Source of the DNA: Strigamia acuminata
Taxonomy: Eukaryota; Arthropoda; Chilopoda; Geophilomorpha; Linotaeniidae
Direction: 5' to 3'
Length of the DNA stretch: 64,000 nt
NCBI GenBank assembly: GCA_949358305.1
Contig: OX442315.1
Span: 29,478,427-29,542,426, forward strand
The notes under the pieces are model-generated. The model made no database searches, was not told where the DNA came from, and worked only from the letters and a program-made list of their open reading frames with translations. Made by a program: the position numbers and the translations under genes. Below are positions 42,208-61,746 of the stretch, piece after piece (the first letter of the stretch is position 1; each line of letters opens with the position of its first letter).

Positions 42208-42940
42208 TAGGCGCATTCGAAAAGTAATTTGCACTAAACGACCAGTGCAACTGGTAGTGTAAATTTCAAGTTAAACGACCCAATTTTCGAGTTTCAAAAT
42301 AAATTTCTGTGTAAAATTCAGTAGTGTAAATTCAAGTGTAAATATTAAATTAGTCCAAATAATAACCATAGTCATTATTGTTGTTGTTTACTCTAAAAAA
42401 AAAACAGGAGATTATAAAAACATGATTATAAAATGTAAATTTATTTTAATTATTTGTATTATTAATATTTATTTCCGAACGGGAATCGGCTGAACATCCG
42501 CCTCAATCGCACAAATGCGGCCGAACACCGGCCGCATTAGATCGCACAAACGCGGCCGAACGTCGGCCGAACGTCGGCCGCATTCGATTGTACAAATGCG
42601 GCCGAACGTCGGTCGGACGTCGGCCGTATTCGATCGTACAAATGCGGTCGAACATCGGCCGCATTCGATCGCAAGAATGCGGCTAATACCTGCTAAAAAA
42701 TTGGTCTTGCGATCGACATCGTTCCAACCGATCTAACGAAAATCCAAGATGGCTGCCAGCAAGACCCGATTTCAACGAGAAAACTCGTTGCACGGAGATT
42801 TTAAACGGAAACGTGGCGTACAGGCCGTTTCCGTTTAACCAGTTTACACGACATTTACACGAATTAATTCGTGTAAATGTCGTGTGAAAACGAGTGTAAA
42901 CACGTTTACACTCGTTTTAATGACTTTTCGAATGCGCCTA
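42208..42940. mobile_element. Fold-back/MITE-like element with TAGGCGCATTCGAAAAGT ends (733 bp)
   Basis: Inverted ends of about 20 bp at 42208-42228 and 42919-42940. It carries a GC-rich minisatellite (42487-42683) and, toward its right end, four successive hairpins (42774-42789, 42801-42838, 42846-42885, 42887-42918). No ORF of interest. A related single end (GCATTCGAAAAGTCAT) occurs near 5404-5421. No clear target duplication was found. It ends about 200 bp before the Hdc ATG. Confidence 0.65.
42487..42683. repeat. GC-rich minisatellite, about 35-bp unit
   Basis: Four to five units based on GCGGCCGAACGTCGGCCGC followed by ATTCGATCGCACAAAT. Two units carry an extra 11-bp CGAACGTCGGC step. 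Each unit can form a short hairpin (GCGGCCGA with TCGGCCGC). It is highly CpG-rich within AT-rich DNA. Confidence 0.85.
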
Positions 42941-42974
42941 CTGTGTGCATGTGCGTAAAAGTCGAGGTTAAAGT

Positions 42975-42983
42975 CTATAAATA
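42975..42983 (+). promoter_or_regulatory. TATA box of Hdc
   Basis: CTATAAATA lies about 160 bp upstream of the Hdc ATG and directly downstream of the fold-back element ending at 42940. A TATA box here predicts a start near 43005 and a 5' UTR of about 130 nt without an intron. Position and consensus fit; function is inferred. Confidence 0.5.
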
Positions 42984-43138
42984 TTTAATTCAGCGAGCGG
43001 TTGAATTGCATTTTCTGGCTACACATATCTTTCAAGTTTTCCAACAGCTGTTAATTTCCAAATTATTGTACCATAAACAAGCAGAATGTGTATATTAACG
43101 TCGTCAGTTATCTCCATTTTTAGCTTCAAATTTCTATA

Positions 43139-46100
43139 ATGGATGTTGATGAGTATCGTAAACGAGGTAAAAAGATATTTTACAAATCTCATTCAATTAA
43201 TTCCAACCATGTGCACATGCAGGAAAAGAAATGGTGGATTATATCGCTGATTACTTACAAAACATTCGTGAAAGACGTGTTTTCCCAAATGTCAAGCCAG
43301 GTTACATGAAAGAGCTAGTTTCCGACTCTGCGCCTGAAAACGGAGAGCCTTGGGAGTCTATATTCGCGGATATAGAACGTGTTGTTATGCCTGGAGTAAG
43401 TGCACATTATTATCAATAAAAAGTGTGTAATAATTCCAAAGCAGTTTCAAATGTATACATTCTTCAGATCACTCATTGGCAAAGCCCCCATATGCATGCC
43501 TATTTCCCGGCACTCAATTCTTTTCCATCACTGTTGGGAGACATGTTGGCAGACGCCATCAACTGCCTCGGCTTTACTTGGGTAATGGTCACAAAACACT
43601 CGTGGATTTTCGAGTTTTTTTAAATTCTTTTTTATACGTTAGGCTTCCAGTCCCGCTTGTACGGAACTCGAAGTTGTGGTGATGTGTTGGCTGGGTAAAA
43701 TGATAGGTTTACCTGACGAGTTTCTCCATTCTCGGCCCAACAGTCCTGGCGGTGGCGTAATACAGGTGTTTTTAATTGTTTTTTAAACTGTAAATCAATT
43801 TATATTATTTTGATTGCTTGTATCTTTGGATTAATTGCAGACAACGGCGAGTGAATCGACTTTCGTGGCACTTTTGGCGGCAAGAACTGAAGCTTTCAGA
43901 CGATGCAAGTTGTACTGCCCAGATACAAATGAGTCTAAAATTAATGCCAAACTCGTGGCTTATTGCTCCGATCAAGTACATGTTTTGTAAAAAAAATAAT
44001 TATCAAAATATAACATTATTTATGTTTGGGGATACACGCAGGCACATTCGTCAGTAGAAAAGGCTGGCCTCATTGGATTGGTTCAAATGAGGTACCTCGA
44101 AAGTGATGATAAACTAGCACTAAGAGGAGATAAACTTGAAGAGGCTATAAAGATAGACAAAGAGGAAGGGCTTATACCATTTTATGTAAGAATTTTTTAA
44201 AATAATTATTATTAATTGTATTGTAATTGCAGTTAGTTGAAACATAAAAGAAAACGTATCACGGCAATAAAAAAAAAAAAAATTAAGTAGTAAATTTCAA
44301 AATAACAATTAATAACTTTTTCGTCAGCTTAATAATCCATTCATGTTTCATAATCTATTAATCAAGAAAAATCGTTTTAGTGATTAACCAAGAAATGATA
44401 GTTTAATAAGTTTTATAATCGAGTGATTTTTATGTGTACATCTGCCGCACAGACTGTAATCGATATTTCATGCCTACATATTGCGCATGAGCAACGACCT
44501 TCTTAATGATTCTCGTAGAAGAGAAAAGGTCTTGAAATAGGGCTTTAGAACTAGCAAAACTATGATGGATAAGGTCGATCTTTGACTTCTGACCTTGTGA
44601 CAGAGACTGAAACCAAAGAATGAAAAATAACTGTGTGACTTTAGTTCATTTCTTTTTATTTTTAGTTATGTGCAACGTTGGGTACAACAGGTGCTTGTTC
44701 TTTTGACAATTTGAAAGAATTAGGACCCATATGTAAGTCACCATCATCTAATTCATCGTTGCATGCGAAAATAGAAACATTTTCACATTTTTTAAAACAA
44801 AGCCAACGTCATCTTCAAATCAAAACAAAAAAAACTGAAAAAAAAACACAAAATGAAGCAATAAAACGAAACGCGTGTAGCACGTATTTCCACTGTGTTT
44901 CTATTTTCAAATGTAGCTAATAAAGTCTGTAATTTACGAGACTGTACTTAGGTCAAAGAGAAGATATTTGGATGCACGTTGATGCTGCTTATGCTGGTAC
45001 AGCATTTGTGTGTCCAGAATTCAGAATTTGGTTAAGTGGCATCGAATATGCTCAGTCCATAGCATTCAATCCTTCCAAATGGATGATGGTTCATTTCGAT
45101 TGCACAGCCATGTGGTGCGGAGTAATTGACTCTCTTTTCGTCTTTTTTTTTTTAAAAAAAAATTGTTTTTGAAATTTAGGGTTAAGAATAGCGGTGCATT
45201 ACATCGGACGTTTAATGTTGATCCATTATATTTGCAACATGACAATACAGGATTGGCTATTGATTATATGGTTATTATTAATACCAATGCTCAATTAAAT
45301 GTTACCGATCCTTTCAATTAATTGTGATTTTTTTTTTTTTTTGGAAAATTTCTTTCAGCATTGGCAAATACCTCTGAGTAAAAGGTTTCGAGCTTTAAAG
45401 TTGTGGTTCGTCATAAGAAATTATGGCGTGAAAGGATTGCAAAAACATGTGCGACAGGTATTCAGATTTCAGACTTATAAATTTAATTTTAAATGGTTTG
45501 AATTTTCAAGACCGTTCAACCGTTTCGGTATAAATAAATAAAAAATACTGATGACCGGAAACGGTTGAAAAGCCTATATGATTTTATCTGTCGTTTAAAC
45601 TCACTTGTCAGTTGATACGCATTGAAAAACTCAAATATTTACGAATGAAATCTTTTATAATTATTAGGGTGTAGCGTTGGCAAAAATCTTTGAATCTTTG
45701 GTTAAATCCGATCTAAGATTTGAAATTCCAGCCGAGCGGCACTTAGGAATGGTGGTCTTCAGATTGAAGGTATGTAAACATAAATTCTAGTCCCAAGTCC
45801 TAATTCAAACTTGGATTGACCGCCCTAGTACACATAAAATTGTTCTTATCTGTATTGGTAACTGCAAGTCAAGATGAAAATTTTAAAGTTGTTAGTAACT
45901 ATTGTATTCCGGATGCCTTAGATAGTGAGGTTTGTTGCTATTTTCGATCACAACTGACCACATAATCGACAAATATCTGACAGTTAATCTGACAGTTAAT
46001 CCAAATTCGAATAAAAATTCGTTCCGGATGGAATTTCGACCATCCAATCCCATCGAAACGCAACCTTATAAGACCAATGAATTACTTATCTCAAGATTGT

Positions 46101-46778
46101 TTGCTCTGCTGAAGTAACAAGATGGTTAAAAACACAAACCCGGTTCAATAATAACGTTATCAATGAGTCAAGTTTTTCTGATTTCAGGGTGAGAACGAGT
46201 TAACCGAACAGCTTCTAAAAAAGCTCAACTCAAGTGGTAATCTGCATTGTGTACCAGCATCCCTCAAAGGCAAATACGTGATTCGATTTACGATCACTTC
46301 ACCACGAACCACTCCAGATGACGTGAAGCGCGACTGGTCTCTGATTAAGAAAACAGCCGATGAAGTATTGCTAAAAGAAATGAGTCCGGTTAAAGCTAAA
46401 GTTAATGTTGGTGATATTAAAAAGGCGAATCCAAATTTTGGCACCAGTTTGCTCCTAGCTAACAGCCCAATGTCGCCCAAGATTGTAAACGGAAGCTTTG
46501 TAGCGATATTTGATTCCCACGACATGTTGGTTGAGTTTTCGCGTAAATTTGGAGGTATTCGAATTTCAGCTAATGAAAACTCTGGTCTGAGGCAAAGGGT
46601 TAGAGGAATGTTAATGGCAGGTAAACAACTTAGTTTAGATTCGCGAATGGATCTCGTCCAAACCCTGGTGGGAGGATCCTTGCCCGCGCACGAAGAGGAA
46701 CACGAGAAAAATGTATTGATTTCTCCAGATACAAAGCGTCAAGATGACAAAAATGTAATGTCAATTCAACGCAATTAA
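43139..46778 (+). CDS. Hdc: Histidine decarboxylase, 12 coding exons, 609 aa
   Basis: PLP-dependent group II decarboxylase converting L-histidine to histamine. Exons: 43139-43166, 43223-43395, 43468-43581, 43643-43765, 43841-43975, 44042-44185, 44666-44732, 44952-45114, 45180-45270, 45359-45457, 45668-45769, 46188-46778 (stop TAA). All junctions are GT-AG and the reading frame is continuous. Visible residues: [14 protein letters not shown] (70-83), cofactor-stacking His193 in DQAHSSVEK, Asp272 in [11 protein letters not shown] Lys304 in NPSKWMM, loop Tyr333, and Ser353 in [10 protein letters not shown]. Ser at that position (human Ser354) is the HDC specificity residue; DOPA decarboxylase has Gly there. 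The C-terminal tail (about 450-609) matches insect Hdc. Introns 1-5, 8 and 9 are 56-88 bp. The start is the only Met before the conserved [13 protein letters not shown]. Product is certain; exon ends are inferred from frame and homology, not from transcripts. Confidence 0.96.
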
Positions 46779-49377
46779 GCAATAATGTCTTTTTTTGTTG
46801 TGTTTGTATTTACTAGTGTGCGGTCATTTAGCGCTGACAACGGCTTACTGAATCGTCAACGTCGTCATAAATAATTGTGATATCTATTTGCATACTACAT
46901 TGTGACAATTAATTCGTGCACAAGAAATTTTTCTGGTTATTGAGAATAATATTCTGCCCTATTTATTGATTTGTGGACAATTTCTTGTCAGTCCTAGAAT
47001 GATACAGAAGCTAGATTCACTAAACTATTTATAACATGGTCGATTTTTAGAATGAATTTAGAAATCTGATTTTTTCTTCTTCAGGATTTCAGTTTTTTTT
47101 AAAAAAATATATCGAATTTTGAAGAATCAATAGAGGAATTCAGAAACTGTTTTGCACTTCCCAATTCACAACCAAATTTTCCATTTTTATTTCACCATCA
47201 TTAAATTATTTATGCCATCTTTTGATTAAACAAAAATGTACTGGTACCATTATTCTTAAACCTAAACTGTAATCCAGTGGTTCTCAATCTTTTCGACACC
47301 CCCCTTTGATTCTCAAAATATTTTCTTACCCGATAAAAAATGAAAAATGCACATTCATTACTGTGATAGCGTGAACTAGATATCACTTAATATTTTGAAA
47401 CCAATATAATATAATCTACTAGTCTGGCCGTTAAATAACATTTTTAGCACAACCTCTAGCATCCCTGGTTAAGAACCTGACAATTGTTTTTAGTCTAACT
47501 AATCAATCGCTACAGAAACCGAAGCCTATTTTGTACCTCTAAATTGATTTGATTGATAACTGCCCTTCTTGCGATCTGTGAGACGACGTTCTTAAGTATT
47601 CGACCTTGCATTCGCACGGACAACTGGGAAAATCACAGAAAACCCAGCTTAAGGTGGATGGCAGATTTTCTTCCCAGTAGTACCTAAATCAGTTTGCAGG
47701 TGGAACTAAAAAGCACAGGTGTATTCAGAAACAGTTTAATTCGCATGGACATCTCCCACGTGAGTTTAACCTTAATAATAAAAATTATAAAACAAACCGA
47801 TAACAAAGGTTCCCACTTTGACATTTGCAAACCATTAATTTTCTGCGGAAAAATTCTTTTTGATTAATCCCTCTTGACGAGATTTGCATCAATTTCACCT
47901 GGTTGCACTCGCAGTCTAGCTAAACCTTCCGGACATATGGAGCACACATGACAACATACAGCATCAAGCTTCATTGGAAAATTGACTTAAATTTAGTGAA
48001 AAATCACAGACTTTTAGTGAATCTAGCAACTGGTTGATAAATAAAATACTTTTTAGTATTTAGTCATTTGGAAAAAAAATTCTGTACTGGTACACTTGAG
48101 AAAAACATTTTTTGGTCAATTTATTGAAAACTTTGAGATAAAAATACCTGAACGTAATTCTTGTCAAATTTCCTAATATTTTGAAACATTTTTTATAATT
48201 GCTTAAATTATTCTCAGCATAAACTTGAAATTGTACACCGCAATTATCACAGATGTATTCTTCCAATATAGATGTAACTAATAACGCCCCGTAACTGTTG
48301 TAATGAAATGTTACTTTTCGGAAAAATAAATATTGTATTGTAACTGCATAAAATCAACTTTATTCGCAAGCAGCTGAATATTTGAAAGAAATAAATCAAG
48401 AGACAGCTGAAACAAATATTTGGTTATATTGATAGGACATCGGAACTTTCCTTTAAAAATAAAATTCATTCATTGGCACAGTTAAAATGGACAAATCATC
48501 CCTTTGTATCCATACGTTTATTTACGACCAATCGTTTCGAATCATTTTTTTTTTCACTTTCTTTTTTTTTACAATGTCAATGTTGGGAGGAATGTTTGAA
48601 ATTTCGACAATCCTAATTTCTAACTAATTTCTAGTACATCTACAAAATTTTTTGTAAACTTTTATTTTCTTGCCTCAAATAGTTACCAATTAAAAAGGAG
48701 AGATTTCAGTTTCAATTTTTATTATTTTTAAATATTTCATTATTTTAATCTCAGAACTGATAAATTCAAAAAACTTGAATTTGTTCGCTCTATCTCTGCA
48801 AGTATTTTATAAAACAATAAGTTAACATTTAAGTAAGAAGTAGAAAAAGTTTTATGAGAAATTAAAAAAAATATATATCACGTGATTCAATATTTTTTTT
48901 TTTCAAAGCAAAAGAAAAGAAAATAAACTGAAGGCACCAAAAATCAAAGTACCAACTGTGAACAATCTTGTTATTCTTCCCTAAAACGCTCTATCATTAT
49001 TTTATTTTTTTAAATTCTCTAAATTATTTTTATTTTTACGCTATTAAAAATGTATTTACAAGAGACCAAGATAAAGGAGCTAGAGTGGGGCAAGACAAAC
49101 AAGGTCGAAAAAAATTGATAAATTAAATCAAACGGTCAAAAAAGAAGAAAAAAACCAAACGAAAAATATTAGGTTTTGTTTTTTTTTAAATCTTTTTTTT
49201 CTTTTTTTTTAATAATCTAGATGTAAATTCGCAAGCAAAAATCTCCACTTTTTATCCATATTTTCAAAAGGTTAAAGAAACTGGCATTATTATTTTTTTA
49301 GTTTTTTTTAAAGTTTTTTTTTTTTACTTATAGCATAATTCTGCAATTGATACATTTCTAATCCACATCTACCCAAC
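46779..49377. other. Convergent 3' intergenic region between Hdc and SRPK
   Basis: Contains both 3' UTRs. No AATAAA occurs in the first few hundred bases after the Hdc stop; an ATAAAT near 46867 is the closest. Dispersed GTATTCAGAAAC repeats lie near 47140-47220 and 47710-47760, and a possible hAT remnant at 47275-47479. A minus-strand ORF at 48060-48266 is not supported as a gene. Confidence 0.6.
47275..47479. mobile_element. Possible hAT-derived remnant
   Basis: Begins CAGTGGTTCTCAATCTTTTC, the widespread hAT end consensus, and ends GGTTAAGAACCTG, an imperfect inverted match. Flanking 8-mers do not match, so the boundaries are uncertain. Confidence 0.4.
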
Positions 49378-57124
<7,747 letters not shown>

Positions 57125-57420
57125 GTTTCTCTCCTTTCCCCTTTTCAAACGACGGTCAAATAGCAAGCGTTCGCAAATGCCACTTTACAAATTAAGCATC
57201 TCGCAAGTTGCCGTTAGCTCTGTCTTGCGAGCGGCTGCGGTTCCAGTGTAGCAGTTACACCGTCCTCTGTTCAACTGGCGGGAATAGAGAGCGTGTGGAT
57301 CAATAAATGTGTTGCTGTACTCGCGGAGGGACCTCCCTCGCAGTCGATCCAGCACGGAGAAACAAGAAGGAATTGTTTCATATTTTAAATCAAACCACTT
57401 CAAACCATAACACACACACG
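57125..57420 (-). promoter_or_regulatory. CpG-rich promoter and 5' UTR of SRPK
   Basis: CpG-dense sequence begins in SRPK exon 1 (from about 57000) and continues to about 57340, then drops back to AT-rich DNA. In frame with the start codon at 57124 there is an upstream stop and no earlier ATG. No TATA box is seen, consistent with a housekeeping promoter. Confidence 0.5.
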
Positions 57421-58612
57421 CTCCGTGTCGTAAAACTCAAATTTTACATTTCAAACAATACAAAATCAACTTTCTTCGTCGTTTCAGCCGCACAAGCAGA
57501 AGTCACCAAATTGATTACTAATTTTCTATCCGGAGCTCCACCCTCATAGTTTATCGTCAACTATTTTATAGTTTTGTTGATCTGTCGGATGCGTCGTCCC
57601 TTAACGGCCGATATGTCCTTCAAAAATTGAATTGCAGGTGCACAATTCAAGATGCCGCCATTTTCCTAATTCCCATTGTTATTTTTAGTTCTGCTCTCAA
57701 CACGATTTTTGCTTCGTGTGAAATGCTCTCACGTTCGCGATGCATGTGTTAAATTCTCATCCTGTAATTGGCTTATATAATTGCCTCGTTTATTTCAGCA
57801 ATGATTTGCAAGAATGAAAACGTTCGCGAATGTTGAAACTAACGCGGACACCTAAATCCATTAGCTAAAGCACCGTTATAGTTTCGCCGTTAATCCTCAC
57901 AGATATTGCTCACGATAGCTCCGCTCCAAGTTCACCTAACACCAACTTCAACACAGCCTGGTGTTTGCTGATGGCATTATGTAGAAATTGGGGCTTGTCA
58001 CAGACAGAAGTGCTTTCCATAAAATTGAGAGCTTAACTTAAAGCTGGAAGTGCCAACACTCAGATAAATTACAGATTTCTCACCAAAATATCACAAACTA
58101 GCTTTGTACAAATGCCCGCATTTTCTGCTATAATTGCATTATTATTGAGTGTAATCTCTGCATGCAAGCTCAGCGTAACTCGTTGTCTTCAGGCATGCTT
58201 TCTCAGCATAGATGCCAAAATAAATACAGTAATGCTGCTTAACGACTTTAAAGCATCAGTTCATATTGTTTTATCTTACACATGTGCAAATACTCTTCAA
58301 TCCCATCTAGTGAAACCACCCACATGCCTTTTGATTCTGGCTAACTTCACTCTTATTATATTATATTATATTAACCTTCAATAAGAACACTAGGCGCTTT
58401 CAATAAAGCGTAGCGCAACATCATGTCAAATCTCTTGTTGACCCATGAGACGCGATAAAAATAGCCCCGACCTAGTGCCACGTGGAAGACAGGTGGTTTT
58501 AGAATCTCTTGATAACACTTTATGCTATCTTGTAGCACGAGTTACATTCAAGAATGTCATCAAGTTAACTAGCCGTTCTAATTAGTCCTTACGTAGTGTT
58601 AATTCTTTAATA

Positions 58613-58882
58613 GAGAGTTTGCCGCAGGTACTTTTCCCTTACAATTATGACATTTTTTACACTATATTTAGTAAATTTACAAACAATTAGATAAACCGTT
58701 TCAAAATGGCGGCGAAACAGGTCAATGCTAATCCAGATTTTTAATAAATAGTGGAAAACTACCCGATTGGCTACACTATTTTCAGTTATAGTAAAAGCTC
58801 CAATAAGAGTTATAAGTTTTCCACTATACTTATAGGCTTAACGGAAGTTTTTGTAAGGAAAAAGTACCTGCTGCAAACTCTC
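58613..58882. mobile_element. MITE with GAGAGTTTGCMGCAGGTACT ends (270 bp)
   Basis: Inverted repeats of about 30 bp at each end with one or two mismatches, flanked by TA at 58611-58612 and 58883-58884. The interior holds a tiny ATGGCGGCGAAACAG ORF that stops after 12 codons. Confidence 0.75.
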
Positions 58883-59541
58883 TATGAAATGCGCTTACTA
58901 ATTTAAATCAAGACGTTAACATCACAAGTAAAATCAAAACTGCTGAAGATTATCCTTGCTAACTGGTTAAACACAAATTGAAAAAAATAACTTATAATGC
59001 AACACAAAACAATTTTTTTTTCAAAATTGTAAACTCCTGTTGATAGAATACTGCTGGAGAACAAAGTTTAGTTGGTTACTTCAACCTATCAGAGGGTCAG
59101 GCAGTCCAATTACTAGACTTTACCCTCTAGCAGTTCTCTTTAAAAGAACTGACTATGGCGGCTATTGTTTGACGCTAACTCGCACAAAACTGACGTCCAA
59201 CAAATAAAATAAAAGCCCCCTTGAATATATACGCCACAATGAAATATAGGCTTCGAAAATGAGAATATTCTTCAACCATTTCTGACACCTTTAAGATGCC
59301 AGCATAGAACGATGGCCGCTTGAAAAATTGAATTACACGAGATGTGGAGATCAAGAACGATAAGTTACAAAGCAGAGCGTTCAAACTACAAAAGGCAGAA
59401 ATAAATTCTACTTTTAACTGAATTCATATTTGTAAAACAGCGAGAATCAATAATCAACTTTAACATCAGCCTAAACACACACACAAGGCACGAGAAAATG
59501 AATTCCTTGAAATCATCAACTCCTGTGGGCATAAAATCATT

Positions 59542-59811
59542 AGGTGCGTTCAAATTGCTTAAGCAAATACTAAAAGTTTGCTTAAATAAATAAAACTAAG
59601 TGAAATAAGTGGCTTATAATTGGATACTCCTAAATTAAATATTGGTATTACTAATGGCAGGCTTGTGTGCAACTGGAAAATGAATGGTTGTTCAACCGAG
59701 CATGCGCAAATCGCATAAGATAAGCTAAGAAAAATAAATCCTTTCTTAAAGTTAGGCACAATAAATGGACTAACTTCAGCAAAACACCACTTAACAAATT
59801 TGAACGCACCT
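59542..59811. mobile_element. Non-autonomous element with AGGTGCGTTCAAATT ends (270 bp)
   Basis: Inverted AGGTGCGTTCAAATT ends. An internal TGCGCATGCTCGGTTGAACA block (minus strand) matches the element at 30077-30665, placing both in one family. A further copy of the internal block alone occurs near 60420-60445. Confidence 0.65.
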
Positions 59812-60582
59812 TTAATTTTCTGACAGCAGTGCATTTCCTAAGAGTTTTAATTTGTGCAAATTCAATATTTGTGTAAAAACAGGCAATCCAAAACCAGTAT
59901 GCTTATGGGAGTTGCAATTGCACGATTCAGTGAGCACAATAATACGATAAGGCATGATTAAAACCCACATACCAATTTATGATCTTACAGTACACTCGTA
60001 AAAATGTTTTATTAGACTTTATATTCGGCGTTCATAACCACTGCCAAGTCACTTCATCTCTCTAAATGTCTTTTGACAGCCTCGTACGACCTCACATTCA
60101 CCCTAAGAACAGAGACAGGCCCTTATCACAGCCTATTTCAGAGCCCTAATTAAAAAAAATAATTCTAAAATAATTATATTCACTATTATTTTTAAAACAA
60201 TATTTTTTTTGCAATGAGGGGCCCCTGCAACAACCCATAAATCGCCATTTCAAATTTATTTATTTATACTTGATACCCACTTTTCAGCGCAGGATGTGCA
60301 CTTATGCAAGCAAACTAGTTAATCAATCAAAAATACTTCCTCTTCAACTAACCATACAACTATGTCACATAAAACAAAATGAAAAGTATGCTTTCATTAT
60401 TTCTCGCGCCACATATACTATGCGCATGCTCACTGAACTGTTACTTCGTTGTAAATTAGTTCTGTCGTAGTTGTAATAACAGTTTACTCAAAATACAATA
60501 AATCATACCGTACCTCCCTATTACACTTTACATTACAATCTCCAGCATAATATTCTATCACCCTCAATCACCAGACAAGCAG

Positions 60583-60825
60583 GGCCGGCTATAGCAATTG
60601 CAAGGCCCAATTTCAACTATTTTGGTGGGGCTTCCTGGGAATGCCAGAACAGCAAATTTTCTGCACCATCTGTATAAAAGACCTTGTATTTCCTTCTTTT
60701 TTTCCCTCGAGTCAATAAAAAATGCCACAAACTACAAAAGGCCCCCCATTGCGGGGCTCACGTAGGTGCGGAACCCCGATTGGGTACAACCGGTCAATTG
60801 TCTTAATGCAGGCCCCTGCAAACGA
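60583..60825. mobile_element. Possible hAT-like remnant with CAGGGCCGGC end
   Basis: GCAGGGCCGGCTATAGCAAT at the left and a GCAGGCCCCTGC motif at the right, with GC-rich blocks between. CAGGGCCGGC is a common hAT end. No duplication identified. Confidence 0.3.
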
Positions 60826-61746
60826 GTACCAGGAGACCTAAGGAAGATTTTTACGGATCAGAAAGTAATTTAATCCCAATCCCTAGAAAAAAATAAAAAA
60901 TAAAAATAAAAAAATCCAAGTAGGGGCCAAGGGATTAATAAAAACTATTTCAACTATTTGAAGAAGAAAAAAAAAACCAAGAAACAAAACTTCACTAAAC
61001 TCAACTTTGGACATCCAAGGTTAAACAAATGGGTTAGTTTATCATATTTTATCTAAAAGCTTGCCAACAAGAGTCCCTGCACGTGAACACTTCTAACTAA
61101 AGATTAAGTAATTAAGGTTCCACATCCAATTTAAAACATTTTCACACTCGAAAAAATCTCGAGATTATTTCAATTCATTTCCGAAATCCCACACAAGACT
61201 AGCAACCTGGGAGCAATAAAAATTACAGTATTTAATCCCCCACAACCACCACTGAGCAAAAATCGATATTTTATGCACAAAAACCTAACAATTATGAATA
61301 AGTAAAAAGTTGATAAACATTACAACTTTTACTAAATCAACAGTGCTCAGCCTTCCCACCAATCAATAAACTAATTGCATTCTATTTTACTTTCAATAAT
61401 TAAACTTAACAATCCAGCTTTATAAATAAAAATACCAAAAAACAAAAAAACAAAAAATTATTCCAAGCAACAAACAGAACATCCATTAAAAATCACCCTC
61501 GCGTAAAACATTTTAAACCACAGGGCTCCCTTGGTAGCTCATTTTTTTATGACAAGGGCGAACGAGTCGGCAGACATTCGAAGTCAGGGGTGAAAAAAAA
61601 ATGCTTTTAGCAGACACTGGAGGTTTGTTCCAAACACAGAAAAAAAAAATTAAAAATCTTTTTTTCCCCTCCATTAACAGCTTCCAACACACAAAAGCCC
61701 CCGTGATACCTGATAAAAACACATCAATAAATATTGTATCAATTAC

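Larger units (their letters stand above)
34969..43138. other. Intergenic region between the 34.9-kb exon and Hdc
   Basis: No supported gene. It holds the microsatellite at 35539-35592, a MITE next to a Tc1/mariner remnant (36038-37122), a partial MITE end near 38594, hairpins at 40356-40383 and 40951-40972, and the fold-back element at 42208-42940. Remaining sequence is AT-rich without recognisable features. Confidence 0.6.
57421..61746. other. Region upstream of SRPK without a supported exon
   Basis: AT-rich with MITEs at 58613-58882 and 59542-59811 and a possible hAT remnant at 60583-60825. If the exon at 61747-61829 is real, its continuation should lie here or the call is wrong; no second exon could be identified. 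Confidence 0.5.

Noticed and set aside
45111-45125. Alternative donor GGA|GTAATTG after Hdc exon 8
   Set aside because: It would put a stop at the start of the next exon. The donor TG|GTGCGG restores AMWVKNSGA and the family alignment.
48060-48266. Minus-strand ORF with YICDNCGVQF (Cys-x2-Cys) resembling a zinc-finger start
   Set aside because: The required second Cys/His pair is absent and it lies in the Hdc-SRPK 3' region. Probably chance.
59175-59384. Minus-strand 69-codon ORF with a hydrophobic C-terminus
   Set aside because: It starts at a non-ATG codon, has no known motif, and cannot be linked in frame to the 61829 exon.
61600-61712. Second exon for the 61829 start, using the acceptor near 61712
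   Set aside because: The intron would be about 35 bp, shorter than any other here, and the frame soon becomes low-complexity Lys/Phe.
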